Source of the DNA: Vreelandella populi
Lineage (GTDB): Bacteria > Pseudomonadota > Gammaproteobacteria > Pseudomonadales > Halomonadaceae
Assembly: GCF_003989825.1 (NCBI RefSeq)
Contig: NZ_RZHE01000002.1
Span: 124,001 to 188,000 of the forward strand
Reading direction: 5' to 3'
Length of the DNA: 64,000 nucleotides
In this document: piece after piece, positions 8,958 through 16,332 of the stretch
How positions within the stretch are numbered: position 1 is the stretch's first letter
How the letters are laid out: every line of letters starts with the position of its first letter
Program-made: the position numbers and the translations under genes
Notes under the pieces: model-generated
What the model saw: the letters and a program-made list of their open reading frames with translations, nothing else
Database searches by the model: none
What the model was told of the DNA's origin: nothing

Positions 8958-10947
8958 TCAATAAATTACGGTATAGCCGATAAAGACGCTGCTTCCATGT
9001 CAGCGACGATTGCTGTGTTCTTGCCTGTTCCAACAGACTAACGACAGTTTCCGCATTGCAGAGCTGGCGGCTTTGCGGATCTACGTAGCTTGGGTAAAGA
9101 ATCAACGTGCCCGCGACCAGCGCATCAAGCGATAAGCGGCGAGATCGGCGTTCGCAGTGCATGGCGTCCTGCGTTAACCCCCAGGCGGCGTAAAATGGCA
9201 TGCCGTAGGTAACTACCTGTCGGTGACGCAAAAGCGCCTCAAAACCCGTTAGTGAACTCATGGTGTGAACCGCATCGACTCGCTCCAATAAGGAGGCGAT
9301 ATCCATGTGGCTGGCATCCAGATCATACAGGCGTTTGGCGTCGGGTTCGAGTGCCCCTATACGAGCGCCGGTGATAACATCCGGGTGAGCCTTATAGATG
9401 ATGAACGCGTCGGGGTTAGCTTGACGCACCGCACGCAGCAGGGCGCTGTTGGTGCGTATCTCGGGTGAGCCGGTAGCAATGGAGGCGTCACTTTCCACTT
9501 GGCCAGGTACCAGAATGGTTAATCTATTTGCTGGCAGCTCAATACTGTCTTGGCCGCGGACGTTGTACTTGGAAAGCTTGAGAGCCACCAGACGCTCGCG
9601 CAGGTGGGCTGCGCGCTCAAGCAGGTCATCGCTGAATACCGTTTGCTGAAGCAGCGTTTCAAGATCGCTTGGCCGGCTGGGATCGTAGTAGATCCCTTGC
9701 GAATCAATCACCAAAGATAGCGGCTGGGTAAGATCAACGCCCAAACCGACTGAGCGGATAAAGCCATCCTCTATGCGCCACAGATGCGGCATAAGCTCGG
9801 CGTGCTGCTGCTCGAACACCTGATCAATGCGGCTTGACCATACTAAAAGCTTTTGTTCGGGCGGCGCGGCTGGCAGCGCCTCCTGATAAGCCACACGGGC
9901 AGCGCTGCCGGTGAAGTGATGAATAAAGCGCCGCTTCCAGGATGAAAAGCCGCAGGCTAGCCATTCACCCCGTAGCCGTTCCTGCTGGCGTTTCTGATCG
10001 GCAATCAGTGCGATGGTATCTTCCAGCGTAGTGGACTGGAGCGTATAGGGGTTAGCGTAGCGCGCATAACGTAAATAAGCTGCGGCAAATACTTCGTTAA
10101 GGGTGCGCTGGGCACGGCGGCGTGTGCAGGGCTGACGGTCCTGGGTGAGCCCCCAGCCGGTATAAAAGGGCAGGCCAAAGCAGTGCACGCGCTTACCGGC
10201 CAGCAGTGCTTCAAACCCTAATTGGCTGGTGACCACATAAACCGTATCCACCTGATCAAACAGGGTCCATGGATTGATGTCTTCACTTACCACGTGACAG
10301 CGCGGATGCGTTTGTGCCTTAAGGAGATGACCCTGTTTTTTTCCGGCAATAACGTCAGGGTGAATCTTGACCAGGATCTCCGCGTCGGGATGATTTTCAA
10401 GCGCGGCGTTGAGCATTTCATCAAAGCTGTCTGCACTTGCCCCGCCATACTCAATAGACGCATCGCCTGCGGTTTGATCCACTACCAGTACACTTGCCTT
10501 GGAGGAGAGGTTGGTAGTACGGTCCGGGGCGTGGTTATATTTTGAAAGCCGGTAACGGACGATTTGCTGAATGCACCGCTCGGCCTGATTAAGCTCATCT
10601 TCTGTAAACGTGGCAGTATTAAGCCAGTTTTCCAGATCTGAAGGTCGGGAAGCGTCGTAATAGATGCCTGTGTAATCGACCACCAGGCTGTGCCTCTGGT
10701 ATCCTGCAACGCCTAGGCCAAGCGAGCGTAAAAAGCCATCTTCCAGGGCAATATAAGGCAGGTTGTGGCGTTTAGCATAACGCCTTGCTCGAATGCTTGA
10801 GGGTTTCAATCCCCAACCAACCACAGCATCAGGCTTTTTTTGCAGTGGCTGCAAGCGCGAGAAATGACTAAATTCAGGCAGTAATGCGGCAAGCGCGTCA
10901 ATCTTGCCAATACCAGCTGAGGTGTAGCCTACCGTGAATTTCGCCAT
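8944..10947 (-). CDS. kpsC: Capsule polysaccharide biosynthesis protein KpsC-like (dual beta-Kdo transferase)
   Basis: 667 residues made of two clearly homologous halves, as in KpsC. Residues 69-110 (EDGFLRSLGLGV then GIYYDASRPSDLE) recur at about 392-433 (EDGFIRSVGLGV then GIYYDPSRPSDLE). HPDVI occurs in both halves, and so does a GFEALL...PFY.GWGLTQD block. KpsC elongates the poly-beta-Kdo linker of ABC-exported capsules with alternating linkages, one activity per half. It is the first gene of the operon, with an AT-rich 250-base region upstream that it shares with the divergent diguanylate cyclase gene. The ribosome-binding site before ATG 10947 is weak. Confidence 0.93.
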   Translation of the reverse strand: MAKFTVGYTSAGIGKIDALAALLPEFSHFSRLQPLQKKPDAVVGWGLKPSSIRARRYAKRHNLPYIALEDGFLRSLGLGVAGYQRHSLVVDYTGIYYDASRPSDLENWLNTATFTEDELNQAERCIQQIVRYRLSKYNHAPDRTTNLSSKASVLVVDQTAGDASIEYGGASADSFDEMLNAALENHPDAEILVKIHPDVIAGKKQGHLLKAQTHPRCHVVSEDINPWTLFDQVDTVYVVTSQLGFEALLAGKRVHCFGLPFYTGWGLTQDRQPCTRRRAQRTLNEVFAAAYLRYARYANPYTLQSTTLEDTIALIADQKRQQERLRGEWLACGFSSWKRRFIHHFTGSAARVAYQEALPAAPPEQKLLVWSSRIDQVFEQQHAELMPHLWRIEDGFIRSVGLGVDLTQPLSLVIDSQGIYYDPSRPSDLETLLQQTVFSDDLLERAAHLRERLVALKLSKYNVRGQDSIELPANRLTILVPGQVESDASIATGSPEIRTNSALLRAVRQANPDAFIIYKAHPDVITGARIGALEPDAKRLYDLDASHMDIASLLERVDAVHTMSSLTGFEALLRHRQVVTYGMPFYAAWGLTQDAMHCERRSRRLSLDALVAGTLILYPSYVDPQSRQLCNAETVVSLLEQARTQQSSLTWKQRLYRLYRNLLIGRH

Positions 10948-11199
10948 GAGGTATTCGTCGCTAGTCTAGGGACAGTGAGGTCAGCGAGCGAACATACGTG
11001 AAATAGCCGCGCTTATCAATTAAGCGCAGTAAGCACTTACTTACCCCAAGTTAGTTTGAACAAGTTATCTAAAAGATTAAAAAACTACTTTAATTTTTTT
11101 AATTGACGCGCACAATAATCATGTTTTGGGGATTTGGCCTTAACATAGGCGATTTTTGCAACGTAGGCACAGGGATGTATTCAAAAAGAAGGACAATTG

Positions 11200-13215
11200 G
11201 TGCCTCTGTCTTTTCCGTTAAAAAAATTGCGTTCTTTTAGAACGCTGAAAGGCCGGCTTTTGCTGGGGCTTTTAGCTACCTTGTTGATACTAGTAGCACT
11301 CTTGCTGGGGCTGGCATGGCAGGTGGGTAAAACCATGGTGCTTGAAACCAATATGACGCATCTGCGTTATGAGGCGCGCCTGCTGGCCGATGAGATCACG
11401 CAGCAAGTAGAGCTGCGTATTCAAGCGCTACAACGCTTAGATGAAATTGCTGGTTATAGCGACGATCCTGAATGGCTAAGCTACGAGTTGCGCCACAGTG
11501 ATACGTTAATGGTCTGGTTTGATGGCATCGTCGTAGCTGGCCGCGATGGGCACATTATTGCCGACTGGCCAAGTATTGTGGGCCGCGTAGGGCTTGATAT
11601 ATCTAATACCGAATTTTTCAAAATGGTGCGGGGCACTCGACAGCCGCATATGAGTGAGCCGTTTATAGGTCGGGCCAGTAAATCGCCCATGGTAGTCGTC
11701 AGCGTACCCCGCATCAACGATGACGGGGAGTTTGCCGGTATGATCGGAGGCGTGCTTAGCCTGGATACAGGTGGGCTTTTTAACCGTCTGGCAAAAGTGC
11801 GCCTGGGCGAGCGGGGCTTTGCTGGAGTGGCGACTGCCTCAGGTACTATCTTGTATCATCCCAACTCTTCGCTCATTAATACTCATGTAGTTAATGCAGC
11901 CGCTAATCCTTTGCTGGATCAGGCGCTTGATGGTTGGCAGGGGGATGGAGTAGGTAATCTGCTCAGTGACCAAATAGGCCTGCAATCCTATGCACAGGTC
12001 TGGCCTGCCAATTGGGTCATTGGGCTTTATTTACCCAGAGAGCAGGCACAACTCCCGCTGGCTGGGTTTATTCGCAAGCTTGGCTGGATGTGGCTGCTGC
12101 TGGCTATTTTGATCATGCCCTTTCTAGGGTGGATATTGGCACGCATTCTTACCCCGCTTAATCATCTGGAAACGCAAATTGGTGAAGTAGGCAGAGGCGA
12201 GCGCCAGCGAGTAACCCTGGCGACTGCCATGCAAGAGTTACGACAGGTAGCCTCCACCTTTAACCATGTAGAAGGTGAGCGCCAAACCCTTGTTGCTAAT
12301 TTGCAAGAGCGCCAAGCCTTTCTTGACTCAGTGTTAAGTGCGGCACCCCAGGGCATGTTTGTCGCCAATTTCGACGGTGCCATTACCTATATGAACCCAG
12401 CATTGCTTGGAATGCTGAATATCCCTTCCGATTGGACGATGGAAGCCTTGCTAAACCAGATTCATTCCGACGACCGCGATGGCGCTAGAGACATGTGGCG
12501 CTATAGCCTGAAAAATGGCAGCGATTTTGTACGCCAATTGCGGTTTACTCGACTTGATGGAGAAGCACTGTGGCTGGATATTCACGCGCGGGTCGTAATG
12601 CTTACTCAAGAAGGGCTTTCACTAGGTTTTGTCGGCGTTGTTAAAGATATAACTGAGCGTCGTGAGCAGGAGGCGCTGCAGCGTTGGGAGGCCGAACATG
12701 ATCCACTGACTGGGCTATTAAATCGACGTGGATTTGAGCGCCGCCTGGAAGAAGCCTTTGCCGATTTTCAAAAAACCAGCACGCCCTCCGCGTTGGTGAT
12801 GTTCGATCTGGATCACTTCAAACCCATTAACGATGAAGGGGGGCACGCGCTTGGCGATGAAATGCTGCGTCGGATTGCCCAGGTAGTTGCCTGGGGAGTA
12901 CGCCGAAGCGACCATGTAGCGCGTCAGGGCGGGGATGAGTTTGGTGTGTTGTTACCCAGTTGTACCTTGGCTCAGGCACAGCTGATTGCAGAGTCATTGC
13001 GCCAGGCCGTCAGTGAAGTCTCTGTCAGTCATTTAAATAAAGAGTACCGCGTAACGTTAAGTATTGGTGTTACCAGTTTTAATGATAGCGATACCCGTAT
13101 CGAAGAGGTACTTTCTCGAGCGGATGCGGCCAGCTATGAAGCCAAGGGACAAGGCCGCGACGGTGTAGTGACTAAAGCATTATCAGAGCAGAGTGTTCCT
13201 ACGTTGTTCAAATAG
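11200..13215 (+). CDS. Membrane diguanylate cyclase (dCACHE-HAMP-PAS-GGDEF)
   Basis: 671 residues from GTG 11200. That start sits 6 bases after AGAAGGA; an in-frame TTG at 11197 is too close. A first TM helix (about 20-42) precedes an extracytoplasmic dCACHE-type sensor; a second TM helix (about 295-317) is followed by HAMP, PAS (about 370-490) and GGDEF. The GGDEF motif is intact at about 577-581 and is preceded by RRSD, a complete RxxD inhibitory site, so it should be an active, product-inhibited c-di-GMP synthase. The periplasmic domain probably senses a small ligand. It is divergent from the capsule operon, and c-di-GMP control of exopolysaccharide is common, but no direct link can be seen. 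Confidence 0.92.
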   Translation: MPLSFPLKKLRSFRTLKGRLLLGLLATLLILVALLLGLAWQVGKTMVLETNMTHLRYEARLLADEITQQVELRIQALQRLDEIAGYSDDPEWLSYELRHSDTLMVWFDGIVVAGRDGHIIADWPSIVGRVGLDISNTEFFKMVRGTRQPHMSEPFIGRASKSPMVVVSVPRINDDGEFAGMIGGVLSLDTGGLFNRLAKVRLGERGFAGVATASGTILYHPNSSLINTHVVNAAANPLLDQALDGWQGDGVGNLLSDQIGLQSYAQVWPANWVIGLYLPREQAQLPLAGFIRKLGWMWLLLAILIMPFLGWILARILTPLNHLETQIGEVGRGERQRVTLATAMQELRQVASTFNHVEGERQTLVANLQERQAFLDSVLSAAPQGMFVANFDGAITYMNPALLGMLNIPSDWTMEALLNQIHSDDRDGARDMWRYSLKNGSDFVRQLRFTRLDGEALWLDIHARVVMLTQEGLSLGFVGVVKDITERREQEALQRWEAEHDPLTGLLNRRGFERRLEEAFADFQKTSTPSALVMFDLDHFKPINDEGGHALGDEMLRRIAQVVAWGVRRSDHVARQGGDEFGVLLPSCTLAQAQLIAESLRQAVSEVSVSHLNKEYRVTLSIGVTSFNDSDTRIEEVLSRADAASYEAKGQGRDGVVTKALSEQSVPTLFK

Positions 13216-13318
13216 TATTGAACTCAAGCTTGGGTTTACGACTGGGCCTTCTCCGGTTTCAATCAAGCGTTATGGATAACTCCGGAATACAAGAGCATGT
13301 TGAATTGGTTGAGAAAAA

Positions 13319-14266
13319 GTGAATCTACTTGAACTGTTTACTCAAACGCTGGATACCACCTTACCCGTGTTTGCTATGGTCTTTCTGGGTATTGGCCTAA
13401 AACGCCTTGGCTGGATTGATCGAGCATTTGTGTCTACGGCCTCAGCGCTGGTTTTTAAGGCCACGCTACCTACGCTAATTTTTCTTAGTTTGATAAAAGC
13501 GGATATTAGCGTGGCGCTGGATATCTCGCTGATGCTGTTTTTCGCCGCCGCGACACTTGGTCAATTCATGCTGAGCTGGCTATGGGCGCATTACCGCATT
13601 CCCTACGCCGAGCGGGGTATTTACGTTCAGGGGGCCTTTCGTGGTAACTGTGGTGTGGTGGGGTTGGCGCTGGCGGCCGGGATGTATGGCAACTACGGGC
13701 TCTCTGCAGGCAGCCTGCTGGTAGGCGTAGTCATTGTGATGTACAACGCGCTATCGGTTGTAGTATTAGCGACCTATCAGCCGGAGCAGGCGACCGATTG
13801 GCGAAGTATCCTCAAGCATATTGCCACCAATCCTCTGATTATCTCGGTATTTGTGGCTTTACCATTTACGTCACTTTCCATTTCATTGCCTAGTTGGGTG
13901 ATGACGTCGGGTGAATACTTTGCCTCGCTTACACTGCCTCTGGCGCTGATTTGCATTGGTGCCACGCTTTCGGTTTCAAGTATTCGGGACAAAAGCGAAG
14001 TGGCTCTCGGCTCTAGCATCATGAAAATGGCGGTTCTTCCCGTACTTTCGACCGTTGCCGCCTGGTTGATGGGCTTTGAAGGCGAACAGCTCGGCTTGCT
14101 GTTTCTCTTCTTTGCCAGCCCCACCGCCGCCGCGAGCTTCGTTATGGTGAAAGCCATGGGCGGCAACGCAGCCTTGGCCGCGAACATCATCGCGATCACC
14201 ACCCTGATGGCCAGCGTCTCTATTACGCTGGGCATTTTTGCCCTGCGCTTGCTGGGTTGGGTATAA
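13319..14266 (+). CDS. AEC-family permease (auxin efflux carrier type)
   Basis: 315 residues with about ten hydrophobic segments through the whole length and no soluble domain. The pattern (FAMVFLGIGLKRLGWI at the start, ATLPTLIFLSLI, GAFRGNCGVVGLALA, SPTAAASFVMVKAMGG) is that of bacterial AEC carriers, which export or exchange organic acids such as malate or malonate. GTG 13319 is used; no better ATG exists in frame. The gene stands alone between the diguanylate cyclase and tRNA-Arg, so its substrate cannot be guessed from neighbours. Confidence 0.88.
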   Translation: MNLLELFTQTLDTTLPVFAMVFLGIGLKRLGWIDRAFVSTASALVFKATLPTLIFLSLIKADISVALDISLMLFFAAATLGQFMLSWLWAHYRIPYAERGIYVQGAFRGNCGVVGLALAAGMYGNYGLSAGSLLVGVVIVMYNALSVVVLATYQPEQATDWRSILKHIATNPLIISVFVALPFTSLSISLPSWVMTSGEYFASLTLPLALICIGATLSVSSIRDKSEVALGSSIMKMAVLPVLSTVAAWLMGFEGEQLGLLFLFFASPTAAASFVMVKAMGGNAALAANIIAITTLMASVSITLGIFALRLLGWV

Positions 14267-14333
14267 GAAAAGCACAGGCGGGTTGGAGTGCTTTGCCGAA
14301 CACGCTATACTATGCGCCCCTTCTGTAAGCAAA

Positions 14334-14410
14334 GTCCCTGTAGCTCAGTAGGATAGAGCAGCCGCCTCCTAAGCGGCAGGTCGCAGGTTCGACTCCTGCC
14401 AGGGACGCCA
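14334..14410 (+). tRNA. tRNA-Arg (anticodon CCU)
   Basis: A full cloverleaf can be drawn by hand. The acceptor stem GTCCCTG pairs with CAGGGAC. The anticodon stem GCCGC/GCGGC encloses the loop CTCCTAA with anticodon CCT. The T-arm carries GGTTCGA. The discriminator base is G and an encoded CCA occupies 14408-14410. It reads the rare AGG codon. tRNA-Arg(CCU) genes are common integration targets, but I saw no integrase or repeated 3' end in the window. Confidence 0.97.
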
Positions 14411-14558
14411 AAGAAATCAAATGCTTAACGATAATTCATCATTGTATTATTCACTTATTTTTCGTTTCGTCTCCCCGTAGGCGCCCCCACAAAAAGCGCT
14501 TGCTTCAACCTTGCAGCGTCATCCATGCAGACAATGACCTTTTCCCCAAGCGAACAAA

Positions 14559-14586
14559 AGCCCCGAGCCTAGCGGCGGGGCTTTTT
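14559..14586 (+). terminator. Rho-independent terminator downstream of tRNA-Arg
   Basis: AGCCCCG (14559-14565) pairs with CGGGGCT (14576-14582), with a 10-base loop and a following T-run. It lies about 150 bases after the tRNA and is the likely end of that transcript. Confidence 0.8.
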
Positions 14587-14691
14587 AGTTGGTGCTTGCG
14601 TTTCGTTAGGCCACTGGCGCACTGAATTCAAGCTAGCACCACCATCCCCTTCAAGTTACTCTGGCAAAATAATTCTACGCTGGGGAACGGG

Positions 14692-15000
14692 ATGATGAAG
14701 AAAGAGTTAATAATGGGTTTGTGTCTCGTTTTATTACCCTCTATGGCTTTCTGCCAAACAAATAGCGAATGCAGTGATCGTCAGAAGCTTACAGAAATAG
14801 CAACTGAGGCTAGAGATAGAGTTAGCCAAGGCGAATCAGAGGACAGTCTAGCTATGTGGGCTGGCAATATTGGAGAGCCTGGATTACAGGCAGCTGCGTA
14901 TAAGGCCATTGAAGCCTTTATCTTTAGGCCTCCCGCCAAAAGCGTTCCCCAGCTCGTAACGGTTATGGGTTTTCTTTGCAGTAAAGCGTACAGCCCATGA
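14692..15000 (+). CDS. Small exported protein of unknown function
   Basis: 102 residues. A clear Sec signal peptide (MMKKELIMGLCLVLLPSMAFC) is followed by about 80 residues with two further cysteines (ECSDR and FLCSK) that could form a disulfide. I do not recognise the family. The mature part resembles the small periplasmic Rap1a/Tai-like immunity fold in size and Cys placement, but this is only an impression. ATG 14692 and ATG 14695 are adjacent; a GGGGAACGGG stretch precedes them. The genes around it are a tRNA and decayed remnants, so context gives no function. Confidence 0.6.
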   Translation: MMKKELIMGLCLVLLPSMAFCQTNSECSDRQKLTEIATEARDRVSQGESEDSLAMWAGNIGEPGLQAAAYKAIEAFIFRPPAKSVPQLVTVMGFLCSKAYSP

Positions 15001-15053
15001 GGCGGTAAAAAGAAAACCCCGCCGAAACGGGATTAATGCTAAGCCTGAATCTC

Positions 15054-15212
15054 GTGTTCGATGGCGGTTGCCACACACTGCTTTTGGCTCTGACCTCTGG
15101 CGGTAGCAGCATCAACTGCATGTTCATTAATCACGGCACGGATGTGGTGTATATGCTTGAGGGTTTGGGAATCGAGTCAGACATTGATTTAAACGCGCTG
15201 GCAGCGCCTTGA
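15054..15212 (+). pseudogene. Remnant of 3' end of HMG-CoA lyase gene
   Basis: A 52-codon open stretch ending at TGA 15210 encodes DVVYMLEGLGIESDIDLNAL near its end. This is almost exactly the C-terminal helix region of hydroxymethylglutaryl-CoA lyases (family form ATEDVVYML.GLGIETGVDL.AL). Upstream, VFDGGC resembles the VFD(SS)..GLGGCP segment, but the residues between are scrambled by small shifts, and the rest of the gene (about 250 codons) is absent. There is no start codon or ribosome-binding site. I read this as a decayed leucine/isovalerate-degradation gene. Confidence 0.6.
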
Positions 15213-15384
15213 TGGTGGCAGGGGTATAGCGTATTCAACCTGACTTTCGACATATTAGGAGCAGATAATTCTTTCTGGCTCTCATGCCAAGAAAGCCCGA
15301 ACGTTGACTATAGTGAACAGAGTGCCGGCGGTTCTGCGCCGCTAATAATCACTGTTCAACGTAACAACGCAAAGGGAGAAGCGC

Positions 15385-15624
15385 ATGGCTCGTTATGGCC
15401 TGTTGGTTTTGATAGGGATGGCACTGGCTGGATGTTCGACCCAGAGCACTACCGATGGCGCTAACCAGGCGCAGCAGGTTGCCGTCAATTACTGTGAGCA
15501 GGAAGGCGGCGAAGTGCGATCGCGCCAGGAAGCGGGCGAGACGCGCCAGTATTGCCACCTGGTGGAAGGGCGGGTGGTAGAGGTCAATCTGCTTTATCAA
15601 ACGGAAGGTTTGCGCGTTCACTAA
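15385..15624 (+). CDS. Small DUF333-family lipoprotein
   Basis: 79 residues. A lipoprotein signal (LLVLIGMALAGC, Cys17) is followed by a single DUF333-type domain: a YC-x3-GG motif near 37-42 and a second YCHL cysteine near 57. A good GGGAGAAG ribosome-binding site precedes ATG 15385. DUF333 proteins are small envelope proteins of unknown role, sometimes mislabelled haemolysins. A second copy of the same architecture lies at 27544-27837. A Rho-independent terminator follows at about 15690. Confidence 0.82.
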   Translation: MARYGLLVLIGMALAGCSTQSTTDGANQAQQVAVNYCEQEGGEVRSRQEAGETRQYCHLVEGRVVEVNLLYQTEGLRVH

Positions 15625-15689
15625 GCGAGGTGCGGCGTATGCGTTGTCGTACCAGCGCTTGCCTGGTGTTTGAACTAATTTACTCCATG

Positions 15690-15726
15690 CCGTGCGCAGT
15701 GTTCATGCCAAAGCGCACGGTATTTT
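15690..15726 (+). terminator. Rho-independent terminator after DUF333 lipoprotein
   Basis: CCGTGCGC (15690-15697) pairs perfectly with GCGCACGG (15713-15720) across a 15-base loop, followed by TATTTT. Confidence 0.75.
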
Positions 15727-15743
15727 AAAGGGCTCGTTAAGAA

Positions 15744-16022
15744 TTAAGTGAGCGCAGCAGAGTGAATGAGCTCTGGGGCTATTTGCGCAGGCTGGCGAGT
15801 ATGAGGTTTTCCTGCGACTTTCGACCAACGCCAGCGATATGCTTCAAGCTCCCGCAAGTGCTTCGCTTTATTCACTTCCAGGCCAGCGTACTTACTGCGC
15901 CAGTTGTAAAAGGTTCTGCTTGAAATATCCAACTTGCGGCAAAGGTAGCCTACCGTGACATCTGCCTCATGTTCCTTGATAGCGCCAGTGATCTACTCTT
16001 CGCTATAGCGTGTCTTTTTCAT
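15744..16022 (-). pseudogene. IS3-family transposase orfA remnant
   Basis: From ATG 16022 the frame begins MKKTRYSEE, then hits TAG, then continues ITGAIKEHEA...LCRKLDIS and SRTFYNWRSKYAGLEV.KAK.LRELE. This is the helix-turn-helix OrfA of IS3-type elements, in which the stop position normally holds Q. After about position 15845 the resemblance ends and the frame is unrelated residue. No orfB, no second terminal repeat and no direct repeats were found, so this is a dead 5' fragment. Confidence 0.8.
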
Positions 16023-16332
16023 GTGAGATCTCCATCAACAAAGGTTAGCTGGAGCTCTCATCGAGTTCATGGCGTTAGCTTCGGAAGAAGATTGCCCATA
16101 GACCGCACCGAGAAACTAAAGAAAAAAAGATATCTGCCGATCTAAAACAGATGGATCAGCTTTCGACCCATAGCTGCCATTGATGACCGGTAGAGACCTC
16201 CGCCAAATGCGGACGCCCGAAGTGGCTACTCATCGGAAACCGCTGGTCAGGCCTATGCGGTACTTGAATCTTGCCGATACAAGCGCTGCGAACTGCAACC
16301 TAGCCCACTCTTTCCAGCCTGGCGAGTCAACA
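16023..16332. other. Gene-free stretch between IS remnant and GGDEF-EAL gene
   Basis: No protein with family resemblance, RNA gene or strong repeat was seen. An open frame from 16180 runs into the next gene, but it lacks a ribosome-binding site and looks like untranslated leader. Confidence 0.5.

Noticed and set aside
10948..11199. JUMPstart/ops element for capsule operon antitermination
   Set aside because: I looked for the GGCGGTAGCGTG core before kpsC and found none.
14334..16332. Genomic island integrated at tRNA-Arg
   Set aside because: No integrase, no repeat of the tRNA 3' end and no phage genes were seen in the window, only remnants of unrelated genes.
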